Shown here: positions 7,402-13,426 of the stretch, one piece after another
Numbering within the stretch: the stretch's first letter is position 1
How the letters are laid out: each line of letters starts with the position of its first letter
Assembly: GCA_028686565.1 (NCBI GenBank)
Contig: JAQUBU010000039.1
Location: 1-13,707, forward strand
Direction: 5' to 3'
DNA: 13,707 bases
Origin: Syntrophomonadaceae bacterium
Lineage (GTDB): Bacteria > Bacillota > Syntrophomonadia > Syntrophomonadales > Syntrophomonadaceae
Notes under the pieces: model-generated
Database searches by the model: none
What the model saw: the letters and a program-made list of their open reading frames with translations, nothing else
What the model was told of the DNA's origin: nothing
Translations under genes and position numbers: made by a program

Positions 7402-8283
7402 ATGAAGTCTGGATTTGTAGGGATAGTAGGCCGACCGAATGTAGGAAAGTCTACCCTGCTCAACACCTTGATTGGTGAAAAAATTGCTATAGTATCGGAT
7501 AAGCCCCAGACTACCAGAACCCGTATCCAGGGGATTTATACCTGCGATGATGGGCAAATAATATTTATAGATACTCCGGGTATTCATAAGCCCCGTCACC
7601 GCCTGGGTGAATATATGGTAAAGGTATCTTCACGCAGCTTGGAAGAAGTTGACATTATTTTTTATATGACTGATGTAACCAGACCATTCGGCGGAGGAGA
7701 AGAGTTTATAATAGAACAACTAAAGAATGCTTCCGTACCGGTATTTTTGCTGGTTAATAAGATTGACCTGGCAGATGAAGTCAAGGTTGAGGAATATATA
7801 AAAACCTTTACCAATCACATGAGCTTCTCTGAAATCATTTCGCTTTCGGCTGCATGTGGAACCAATCTTCCGCTGCTTCTGGAAAAGACATTTGCAGACT
7901 TGCCGGAAGGGCCTCTTTATTATCCGGAGGATGATTTAACCGATCAACCGGTTTCCTTCATTGTGGCTGAACTTATTCGCGAAAAAGCTCTAATTCTAAC
8001 CAGGGATGAAATTCCTCATTCTTTGGCGGTAGGGATTGAGGAATTCAAGAATGCTTCTGGGGGCAAAACTTATATCAGGGCGGCTATTTATACTGAAAGA
8101 GACTCGCAAAAACGCATCATTATAGGAAAGAACGGGCAGATGCTTAAGACCATAGGTGAACAATCCCGCCAGGATATTGAACGTATGCTGGAAACTCCGG
8201 TATATCTGGATTTGTGGGTTAAGGTCAAAAAGAACTGGCGTGATAGCGAGAGCAATCTCAATCAACTGGGTTATAGGCTATAA
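7402..8283 (+). CDS. era: Era GTPase, 16S rRNA / 30S assembly factor
   Basis: The protein has 293 residues, the usual Era length. G1 is GRPNVGKS (10-17), the switch I threonines lie in KPQTTRTRIQG (34-44), G3 is DTPG (57-60), G4 NKID (119-122) and G5 SAACGTN (149-155). A C-terminal KH domain contains IIIGKNGQMLKTIGEQSR (239-256, GKNG at 242-245). Era binds the 3' end of 16S rRNA and couples ribosome maturation to the cell cycle, in functional partnership with YbeY. The ATG is preceded by AGGAGGAG. A GC-rich hairpin follows the stop by about 15 bases. Confidence 0.97.
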   Translation: MKSGFVGIVGRPNVGKSTLLNTLIGEKIAIVSDKPQTTRTRIQGIYTCDDGQIIFIDTPGIHKPRHRLGEYMVKVSSRSLEEVDIIFYMTDVTRPFGGGEEFIIEQLKNASVPVFLLVNKIDLADEVKVEEYIKTFTNHMSFSEIISLSAACGTNLPLLLEKTFADLPEGPLYYPEDDLTDQPVSFIVAELIREKALILTRDEIPHSLAVGIEEFKNASGGKTYIRAAIYTERDSQKRIIIGKNGQMLKTIGEQSRQDIERMLETPVYLDLWVKVKKNWRDSESNLNQLGYRL

Positions 8284-8298
8284 CGAGGCGAAAAGATA

Positions 8299-8324
8299 TC
8301 CGACCGCTTCTTAAAGCGGTCGGG
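8299..8324 (+). terminator. Hairpin after era, possible terminator
   Basis: CCGACCGCTT (8300-8309) pairs perfectly with AAGCGGTCGG (8314-8323) around a four-base loop, with a possible extra G-U pair. It is followed by GTTTCTGT, a weak U-tract. It could end era transcripts, but the core stem is shared with copy A, where it follows no plus-strand gene. The hairpin may therefore belong to the repeat element rather than being a dedicated terminator. Confidence 0.4.
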
Positions 8325-8442
8325 TTTCTGTCAGCAAAACAGGCAGCGGGTTATATCGAGGCACTGTCTTGTTGCCGCATTATGTTAAACTACTGCGCAG
8401 TTTCTTCTGGTGCTTTTAAATCTCCAGCCTCCTTGCAGGTGT
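8304..8442 (+). repeat. Dispersed structured intergenic repeat, copy B
   Basis: Second copy of the element at 689-826, same orientation, roughly three quarters identical, with the 29-bp block 8387-8415 identical to 773-801. Stems inferred for copy A persist: the first hairpin keeps its stem while its loop differs, and the AGGCA stem faces TGTCT here, retaining pairing through a wobble. That pattern hints at selection on structure, though two copies are too few to prove it. Confidence 0.75.
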
Positions 8443-8513
8443 GTTCGGTATGGGCGACAACTGGGCGGTGAAAGTCTGTTGTGGGGGTGAAAGCCCAACA
8501 CTAGCTCGGAGCG
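8439..8513 (+). mobile_element. Possible group II intron 5' (domain I) remnant
   Basis: The stretch carries two successive GTGAAAG hairpin-like motifs, GGCGGTGAAAGTC (8464-8476) and GGGGTGAAAGCCC (8483-8495), then ACACTAGCTCGGA (8498-8510). In many bacterial group II introns domain I contains comparable tandem GGTGAAAG...CC elements followed by ACTAGCT. No reverse-transcriptase frame, domain V or clear GUGYG 5' end is present, so at most this is a fragment. Recognition is from memory of the pattern. Confidence 0.3.
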
Positions 8514-8514
8514 G

Positions 8515-8543
8515 AAACCGCTTCGCAGTTTCTTCCGTTGCTT
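8515..8543 (+). repeat. Second degenerate copy of the repeat's 3' block
   Basis: AAACCGCTTCGCAGTTTC then TTCCGTTGCTT matches 24 of 29 positions of the conserved block at 8387-8415, 128 bp downstream in the same orientation. It suggests that copy B is composite, or that a segment has been inserted between two copies of the block. Confidence 0.6.
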
Positions 8544-8582
8544 AATGGTAAGGGGGACACAAGCGTATTAAAGGAGAAAATT

Positions 8583-9257
8583 ATGCTGGCGGCTTATATG
8601 GACAGTACCTATCTTAAGGCTGAAGCTAAAGAGCAAGATATAAGGATGTTATGTGAGCAAGCCGTTTTGTATAAAATGGCGGCGGTTTGCGTTAATCCCT
8701 ATAGACTGCCTGCAGCTGCCGAACTATTAACCGATAAGGATGTAAAGCTCTGTACGGTAATAGGATTTCCGCTGGGAGCCCAGCATAGCCAAATAAAGTT
8801 TAATGAAGCCCGGCTGGCCTTGCAACAGGGTGCTGATGAATTGGACATGGTTATTAATATCGGGGCTTTTTTAGATCGGGATTACAATTTGGTGAATAAA
8901 GAAATACAGGCTTTATTAATATTGAAAAATGATTATGATTTTAAAATGAAAGTAATAGTAGAAACAGCCTTGCTGAACGAAGCAGAGCTGGTGACGGTTA
9001 CTGAACTGCTTAATACCACCCAAGTGGATTTCATAAAAACATCCACCGGCTATTCCAGCCGGGGAGTGAGTATGCAAGATATTGATATTATAAAAACTTG
9101 TAAGCGCAAAGATCTCAGAATTAAAGCTAGCGGAGGAGTGAGAGATTTGGACTTCGCCCTGCAGCTCATAGATGCAGGAGTTGACCGAATAGGCAGCAGC
9201 AATGCTGTGCAACTGGTGAAGGAATACCGGCAAAGGGGAGGACTTGAAGGGAGATAG
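8583..9257 (+). CDS. deoC: Deoxyribose-phosphate aldolase
   Basis: DeoC cleaves 2-deoxyribose-5-phosphate to acetaldehyde and glyceraldehyde-3-phosphate in deoxynucleoside catabolism. The product has 224 residues, typical for the class I bacterial enzyme. Seen: VCVNPYRLPAA (35-45), VIGFPLGAQH (59-68), ELDMVINIGA (86-95, catalytic-network D88), FIKTSTGYSSRGV (150-162, Schiff-base K152) and RIKASGGVRD (179-188, K181). The N-terminal DHT common in the family is DST. ATG 8583 follows AAGGAG by six bases. The gene is inserted between era and reco, which are neighbours (separated at most by yqzL) in Bacillus, and it follows the repeat-rich gap. The next gene starts eight bases after the stop. Confidence 0.95.
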   Translation: MLAAYMDSTYLKAEAKEQDIRMLCEQAVLYKMAAVCVNPYRLPAAAELLTDKDVKLCTVIGFPLGAQHSQIKFNEARLALQQGADELDMVINIGAFLDRDYNLVNKEIQALLILKNDYDFKMKVIVETALLNEAELVTVTELLNTTQVDFIKTSTGYSSRGVSMQDIDIIKTCKRKDLRIKASGGVRDLDFALQLIDAGVDRIGSSNAVQLVKEYRQRGGLEGR

Positions 9258-9265
9258 TCCTCTTA

Positions 9266-10195
9266 ATGTGGAAAAAGAGTATATACTTACTGCTTATTTT
9301 TGCTGCATTTTATACCAACCTTATGATAAACTATCCTTCCGACCGGCTTAAATCTCTGGGCTATGAACAGGCCTTGAATTGGTATGCCCGGTGGGTTTCT
9401 GCTCAAGCCAATTGCCAAGTTTTATATAATTCAGGGCTGCGGCCAATTAATCACTCCGGTTCAAAGATTAAAATCGGAACCCTGCTACCTGGAAAAAAAG
9501 ATTATTCAGATCAGCTTGAGCAGTTGCTGGCCCAACAATGCTCGGTAATAATAGAGTGTTCAGCCGCCGACACCTGGCATACCACTGAAGATGGTATGCT
9601 TTTATTGACTAAACTTCGTTCCCAGGCATATCGGGTAGTAATCTTTGATGGCGGACACCACCTTCCTACTCTGGGGCTAGCCCCGGATATTATTATTGTT
9701 CCGGAGATTGCCGGCTATGCAGCACACAGCTATATGCTGGATGGCATAAAGACTGACAAAATTCAGGAGTTAATTAGAGTTACCGGGTCTGACACTTTAA
9801 TAGTCAGTGTACCGCGCTGGGCACTAATAAAAAATGATCTGGCCTTAGGTATAATCCTTCGCAAAGCTGTGGCTTATGCTGAATACAAGGAAGTTCCGGC
9901 TAGTTTCCAGCCGGTAGCCCGGGAACGGATGAGCAAAATCAAGGGGAGAGTATTTGCCTGGGTCAATGAAGAATCTCTTGTCAATACCGAACGGTTCGTT
10001 AATAATCTTAAATCTATGGGTACTCAGGATTTAGAGAGAATATATTTAGCTTTTGATTATAATGACATTAGCTTGGACCAGGCCTATAGTTTTAATATTA
10101 ACCTTAGGCAAGAGCTTGGAGTACCGGTCGAAAATGTTAACGAGGCAGTAAAAGTAGCCAATGCTTTTTGGAGTGGATGTAATGTATTACCGTAG
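9266..10195 (+). CDS. Unrecognised membrane-anchored protein, faintly PgsB/Mur-ligase-like
   Basis: A 309-residue protein I do not firmly recognise. The N-terminus WKKSIYLLLIFAAFYTNLM (2-20) is a signal-anchor-like helix; no lipobox is seen. The remainder has alternating hydrophobic strands and helices, as in an alpha/beta fold: SVIIECSA (93-100), RVVIFDGG (123-130), PDIIIVPEIAG (140-150), DTLIVSVPRW (176-185), VFAWVNEES (229-237) and RIYLAFDYND (258-267). Spacing and wording recall the middle and end of PgsB-type poly-gamma-glutamate synthases (VVECMA, then a segment like PTIGVITNV, then FVNAFAAND), but there is no GxxGKS/T P-loop where PgsB has one. The ATG has AAGGGAG twelve bases upstream. 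It sits between deoC and recO and overlaps recO by 14 bp, so all three are probably co-transcribed. Confidence 0.8.
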   Translation: MWKKSIYLLLIFAAFYTNLMINYPSDRLKSLGYEQALNWYARWVSAQANCQVLYNSGLRPINHSGSKIKIGTLLPGKKDYSDQLEQLLAQQCSVIIECSAADTWHTTEDGMLLLTKLRSQAYRVVIFDGGHHLPTLGLAPDIIIVPEIAGYAAHSYMLDGIKTDKIQELIRVTGSDTLIVSVPRWALIKNDLALGIILRKAVAYAEYKEVPASFQPVARERMSKIKGRVFAWVNEESLVNTERFVNNLKSMGTQDLERIYLAFDYNDISLDQAYSFNINLRQELGVPVENVNEAVKVANAFWSGCNVLP

Positions 10196-10931
10196 CCGCG
10201 GGATAATTTTGAAATCTATGGATCTTCGCGAAGCAGATCAATTGCTTACCATATTTTCAGAAAAGGCGGGTAAAATAAAAGCCGTTGCTAAAGGCAGTAA
10301 AAAGACTCGCAGCAGTTTGCGCGGATGTATTCAGCCTTTTTGTCATTCTCAATTATTTTTCAGTGCGGGCAAAGATATGGATCTCATAACTCAGGGGAAA
10401 ATTATAGACTTTTATGGCAATACCCGCGAGGACTTTGACCGGACCCTTTATGCTCTTTATATATTGGAACTCCTGGATAAAAGCCTGATGGACCGGGCGG
10501 CTTTACCCGTCTTGTATTTGCGCACCATTGCGGTATTGGATTTTTTAAACCAGCGTGGATATAATCCGCTCACTTTCAGGTATTTCGAAATGAGTCTGCT
10601 CAGCGCACTGGGGTACACTCCTATTCTGGATCACTGCGTCAACTGCGCAAGCAAGGAAATCTTAGTTGCTGTTGATATGGCCGAGGGGGGCATGTTGTGC
10701 AGTGCTTGTACATATCAGGGAGAGCATACGCTTGCTTTAAAACCGGAAACTCTGGCGTTGGCTAAACTATTACTGAATGCCAATGTTAAGATGCTTGATA
10801 GGGTAAGAGCTTCGGAACCAGCCTTAAAGCAATTGGAGATATTCCTGGAAAAGTATCTGGAGTATCATTTGGAGCGAAGGTTCAATATGAAAAATATCAT
10901 GCGAACCCTAAAACGGCTGATACCTTCATAA
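10182..10931 (+). CDS. recO: RecO, recombinational repair mediator
   Basis: RecO loads RecA onto SSB-coated DNA together with RecR. At 249 residues the length is normal. An N-terminal OB-fold region (MYYRSRGIILKSMDLREADQ onward, with KAVAKGSKKTRS near 33-44) precedes a helical C-terminal domain. A four-cysteine zinc motif (C152, C155, C173, C176; DHCVNCASKE then GGMLCSACT) is complete, as in many Gram-positive RecO proteins. ATG 10182 is chosen: TTTGGAG lies eight bases upstream and the protein then begins at the conserved segment; the in-frame ATG at 10161 has no Shine-Dalgarno. Its start overlaps the preceding gene by 14 bp, suggesting coupled translation. Confidence 0.95.
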   Translation: MYYRSRGIILKSMDLREADQLLTIFSEKAGKIKAVAKGSKKTRSSLRGCIQPFCHSQLFFSAGKDMDLITQGKIIDFYGNTREDFDRTLYALYILELLDKSLMDRAALPVLYLRTIAVLDFLNQRGYNPLTFRYFEMSLLSALGYTPILDHCVNCASKEILVAVDMAEGGMLCSACTYQGEHTLALKPETLALAKLLLNANVKMLDRVRASEPALKQLEIFLEKYLEYHLERRFNMKNIMRTLKRLIPS

Positions 10932-11004
10932 ATGGCCAACAAAAACACTGGATTTGAATATAGTACAGCAATAGATATTATCTGACAATATGTGCCTGCT
11001 TACA

Positions 11005-11034
11005 TTGACAATCGACAGCAGCTATTTGTATATT
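11005..11034 (+). promoter_or_regulatory. Sigma-A promoter for the corA leader
   Basis: TTGACA (11005-11010, perfect -35) is separated by 18 bases from TATATT (11029-11034, five of six). Transcription would start near 11041, leaving a roughly 210-nt 5' leader before the corA GTG. A TATAAT at 11056-11061 exists but has no matching -35. Confidence 0.6.
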
Positions 11035-11137
11035 ATTAAAGTCTGCAGTATCCTTTATAATAGTATGTGAGTGCTGCAACTTATCATTGCTTAAAGAGCA
11101 TATAAGCTGAACCCGCAGTATGAAAGGCGGTGGTGAA

Positions 11138-11224
11138 ATGGAACCTATACCTGGACGATTAAGATGTGCGTATAAACAGAATAATAAGGGAAGGGTTGCT
11201 TTTCATAGCCGCTTAAGTCGATAA
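11138..11224 (+). CDS. Possible corA leader peptide (MEPIP... small ORF)
   Basis: Twenty-eight codons: MEPIPGRLRCAYKQNNKGR then VAFHSRLSR, ending TAA at 11222-11224, 27 bases before the corA start. AAGGCGGTG at 11124-11132 matches the ideal AAGGAGGTG at eight of nine positions with five bases to the ATG, so translation is plausible. The peptide is basic (five Arg, two Lys). Its Glu-Pro-x-Pro beginning resembles MgtL of enterobacteria (MEPDPTPLP...), whose acidic/proline-rich start makes ribosomes fall off at low Mg2+ and switches on mgtA. The downstream gene here is also a Mg2+ transporter. The last third of the ORF overlaps the hairpin 11190-11230. The resemblance is short and may be coincidental. 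Confidence 0.45.
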   Translation: MEPIPGRLRCAYKQNNKGRVAFHSRLSR

Positions 11225-11230
11225 CCCTTC
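11190..11230 (+). promoter_or_regulatory. Leader hairpin before corA
   Basis: GAAGGGTT (11190-11197) pairs with AACCCTTC (11223-11230), eight base pairs around a 25-base loop; it ends six bases before the corA AGGAGGG. The 5' arm and loop lie inside the small ORF, so a translating ribosome would disrupt it. An alternative pairing, CTTAAG (11212-11217) with CTTGAG (11233-11238), would touch the Shine-Dalgarno. No U-tract follows, so any effect would be on translation rather than intrinsic termination. Confidence 0.4.
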
Positions 11231-11251
11231 TGCTTGAGGAGGGATTATACT

Positions 11252-12235
11252 GTGATAAAGACTTATTTCTATAATCATGAAGACAATTGCATGTATCACG
11301 ATGTTGATTTATTGAATTGTTCTCATCTTCTGAATTCTAGTGCTAATCTGCTATGGATTGACATCTATGACTGTTCAGAAAGTGAACTGCAATATATCGG
11401 GGATATTTTTAACTTTCATCCTCTGGCATTGGAAGATTGTTTGCAGGAAGAGGAGAGTCCCCGGGCCAAGATAGATAAATACGAGGGCTACCATTTTTTT
11501 GTTTTTCACGCCCTGAAATATTTCGAAGAAGCTGAAGAAGAGGATGAGATTTCCAGTATTGAGCTTGATGTTTTTCTGGGCCCCAATTATATAGTGACCA
11601 TACACCCTATTGCTCTTTCTGCAGTAGGCAAAGTAGCACGTATATCTTTGAAAGACACGCAATTGATGAGCCGGGGGCCGGAGTATCTTTTATATAAAAT
11701 CGTTGATAATATTGTTGATGATACTTTCCCAATTATTGATAGGCTGGGAGTTAGAATTGATGATCTGGAAGATAATATATTCCTGATTAAAGGCCGTGAA
11801 ATTACTGAGGAAATTCTCACCCTGAAAAGAACCCTCATCTTACTAAGAAGGGTTTTGATTCCCCAGCGCCATATATTTGCCAATATTTCCGGGCGCTATT
11901 CATTTTTTGTTAATAGTGACAATGTCCCTTACTATTTGGATTTAGCAGATAATCTTAACAATATCCTGGATACGGTAAATACCTACCGCGACCTGGTTAA
12001 CAGTTCGACGGAAATTTATTACTCGGTCTTGTCGGGACGCACCAGCGAGATTATTACCTTGCTGACGATTATATCCATAATCATGATGCCGCTTACGGTT
12101 ATAACCGGCTTTTTCGGGATGAATGTTCAGCTTCCGGGTGAAAATCACCCCCGTGCAGCATCATTCATTTTGCTGGGCATGTCTACCCTTTTTCTTAGTA
12201 TGTTAGGATTTTTCCGTTATCGAAAATGGATATAG
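11252..12235 (+). CDS. corA: CorA-family Mg2+/divalent cation channel
   Basis: CorA proteins are homopentameric inner-membrane channels for Mg2+ (sometimes Co2+ or Ni2+). The start is GTG 11252, with AGGAGGG at 11237-11243 eight bases upstream; extending to TTG 11234 would swallow that site. The 327-residue product has an acidic alpha/beta cytoplasmic domain (PLALEDCLQEEESPRAKIDK is the typical early motif), a long stalk helix (about 200-270) and two C-terminal membrane segments (about 268-288 and 301-319) around the signature GMN (289-291, in GFFGMNVQLPG). The tail RYRKWI is the usual basic end. The gene has its own promoter and a long leader containing a small ORF. It ends at a strong bidirectional terminator shared with the convergent regulator. 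Confidence 0.95.
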   Translation: MIKTYFYNHEDNCMYHDVDLLNCSHLLNSSANLLWIDIYDCSESELQYIGDIFNFHPLALEDCLQEEESPRAKIDKYEGYHFFVFHALKYFEEAEEEDEISSIELDVFLGPNYIVTIHPIALSAVGKVARISLKDTQLMSRGPEYLLYKIVDNIVDDTFPIIDRLGVRIDDLEDNIFLIKGREITEEILTLKRTLILLRRVLIPQRHIFANISGRYSFFVNSDNVPYYLDLADNLNNILDTVNTYRDLVNSSTEIYYSVLSGRTSEIITLLTIISIIMMPLTVITGFFGMNVQLPGENHPRAASFILLGMSTLFLSMLGFFRYRKWI

Positions 12236-12271
12236 GGTATGCAGGACATGGATTTGGTAGGCCGTAAAAAA

Positions 12272-12331
12272 GAGCAAATGGAAAAAGGAAGGGGCAGTTT
12301 TGTTAGAGCCTCTTCCTTTTTTCATTTGCTC
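12272..12331. terminator. Bidirectional intrinsic terminator
   Basis: A 24-bp stem (12272-12295 with 12308-12331) has only two G-U pairs and a 12-base loop. On the plus strand CCTTTT follows, ending corA. On the minus strand the arm is followed by six T (plus-strand AAAAAA at 12266-12271), ending the convergent regulator gene, whose stop is 12 bases away. Confidence 0.92.
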
Positions 12332-12342
12332 CTTTTGCATTA

Positions 12343-13308
12343 CTAAACCTCGGCCACTATCCGGCCGGTTTCATTCAAGTCATAATCCCCCAGCCCTTCC
12401 AACTCGGCCTGGAAAGCTCTGGAAGCCAGGATATCAAGTACAGCCTGAAAATGCGGCAAAGCCATATCTTCTTTCCTTACTACCAGCTCATAACGTTCCT
12501 TTTGCAAGGGGATAAAATCAATACCCCGAACTTGCAGTGCGGCCTTCTCATTGCCCAGGGCGAAATCGGCCACTCCCCGGGCAACCTTGCTGGCAACAGC
12601 CAGGTGGGTCAATTCCTCATTTTCATAACCTTTTATCATGTGCCTGTCCACCTTAAGACGGTGCAGGTGTTCATCCAGAAGTATGCGGGTGCCGCAACCG
12701 GTTTCTCGATTGACAAAGACCAGGTCGGAACGGGTCAGATCTTCCCAGGAATTAATATTTTTGGGATTTCCCTTGGGTACATAAAAGCCCTGCATACGAA
12801 AAGCCAGATGAATAATTATGGTTGGAATACCTGGAACCAAACGCCGTACATAAGGAATGTTATATATATCGCTATCACCGTCCCAAAGGTGAATGGCGGC
12901 CATTTGCGCCCGGTTTTGATAAATATAGGATAAGCCTGAAAAACTCCCGGCATTATGCCTGTAAGCGCGGCACCCGTTAGGGTGCGATTCCAGGTGGTGA
13001 GCCAGAATATCCAAAAGTATATCCTGACCACAAATTACTAGACCTTGAGCTGCGGGAGCCGCTTCCGGGCGCCGATGAGAGCGATACTCAGCCGCAGTCT
13101 TATTAACCTTGCTGCTTGTTTCCGGTAATTGCTCAAGATGCTTGCCCTGCTGTTTATAGGTCTCAAGATCGGTTTGCTCAATGCGGATTTTTCTGCCGAT
13201 ACGGTAAGCGGGTAGTTCGCCGCGTTTCACCATTTCGTAAACCGTATGCTTGGTTATCTTTAATATACTGGCCACTTCTTCGGGGGTTAGCGAGTTATCT
13301 TCTTTCAC
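12343..13308 (-). CDS. HTH (excisionase-type) regulator with molybdate-binding-protein-like domain
   Basis: 321 residues from GTG 13308, chosen because AGGGAGGT (13315-13322) ends six bases upstream; the longer in-frame ATG at 13332 would contain that site. Residues 7-52 form a MerR/excisionase-type winged helix (LTPEEVASILKITKHTVYEM, then RIGRKIRIEQTDLETY). A spacer (53-88) leads to a periplasmic-binding-protein-like domain of the COG1910/PF12727 type, cytoplasmic here: GSFSGL (121-126), HLWDGDSDIYN (140-150), VNRETGCGTR (199-208), HLAVASKVARGVADFALG (235-252) and DFIPLQKERYELVV (264-277). Such fusions are thought to sense molybdate, tungstate or a related ligand and regulate transport or cofactor genes. 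No transporter is visible before the window ends. Confidence 0.9.
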   Translation of the reverse strand: MKEDNSLTPEEVASILKITKHTVYEMVKRGELPAYRIGRKIRIEQTDLETYKQQGKHLEQLPETSSKVNKTAAEYRSHRRPEAAPAAQGLVICGQDILLDILAHHLESHPNGCRAYRHNAGSFSGLSYIYQNRAQMAAIHLWDGDSDIYNIPYVRRLVPGIPTIIIHLAFRMQGFYVPKGNPKNINSWEDLTRSDLVFVNRETGCGTRILLDEHLHRLKVDRHMIKGYENEELTHLAVASKVARGVADFALGNEKAALQVRGIDFIPLQKERYELVVRKEDMALPHFQAVLDILASRAFQAELEGLGDYDLNETGRIVAEV

Positions 13309-13332
13309 TTCATTACCTCCCTGCTTATGCAA

Positions 13333-13375
13333 ATTGTAGCATAATATAATACAGTTGCCTAGTTGGGTAAAGTTG
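13333..13375 (-). promoter_or_regulatory. Promoter of the regulator, with AGTTG repeats
   Basis: On the minus strand TAGGCA (13361-13356) is 17 bases from TACAAT (13338-13333), which has an upstream TG (TGCTACAAT, extended -10). The predicted start near 13326 leaves a leader of about 18 bases. On the plus strand AGTTG recurs at 13353-13357, 13361-13365 and 13371-13375, overlapping and flanking the -35, so these could be a binding site, perhaps for autoregulation. Confidence 0.4.
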
Positions 13376-13406
13376 TGTTAAATTAAGTTATGTAGAGGGC
13401 GGAAAT

Positions 13407-13426
13407 AATGTTTTTACAAAAACATT
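13407..13426. promoter_or_regulatory. Dyad AATGTTTTT/AAAAACATT
   Basis: Nine-base arms at 13407-13415 and 13418-13426 are perfectly complementary around two bases. The arms are AT-rich and run into TTTT, so it could be an operator or a weak terminator; neighbouring genes do not decide this. Confidence 0.35.

Larger units (their letters stand above)
8284..8582. other. Intergenic region era / deoC
   Basis: 299 bp, much longer than the other gaps in this cluster. It consists of a hairpin (8299-8324), copy B of the dispersed repeat (8304-8442), a segment that resembles group II intron domain I (about 8439-8513), a second degenerate copy of the repeat's 3' block (8515-8543), and the deoC ribosome binding site. 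An open frame from TTG 8538 runs into deoC, but AAGGAG at 8571-8576 would lie inside it, so I start deoC at 8583. Confidence 0.7.
10932..11251. other. recO / corA intergenic region and corA leader
   Basis: 320 bp. The first 70 bases show no clear terminator for recO. A consensus-like promoter at 11005-11034 would give a leader of about 210 nucleotides before corA. The leader holds a small ORF with its own Shine-Dalgarno (11138-11224) and a hairpin (11190-11230) just ahead of the corA ribosome binding site. GCAGTAT occurs at 11045-11051 and 11115-11121. I do not see the conserved core of the M-box magnesium riboswitch. Confidence 0.65.

Noticed and set aside
8538..8582. 15-codon N-terminal extension of deoC from TTG 8538
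   Set aside because: The strong AAGGAG at 8571-8576 would be inside the coding sequence; the family N-terminus fits ATG 8583.
11234..11251. corA start at TTG 11234
   Set aside because: Its codons 2 and 3 are the AGGAGG ribosome binding site itself; GTG 11252 is correctly spaced.
11041..11251. M-box or fluoride riboswitch in the corA leader
   Set aside because: I could not find the conserved core segments of either class; only simple hairpins and the small ORF are visible.
12451..12933. 160-codon plus-strand frame across the regulator gene
   Set aside because: It is antisense to a gene with clear domain motifs on the minus strand, and has no ribosome binding site or family resemblance.
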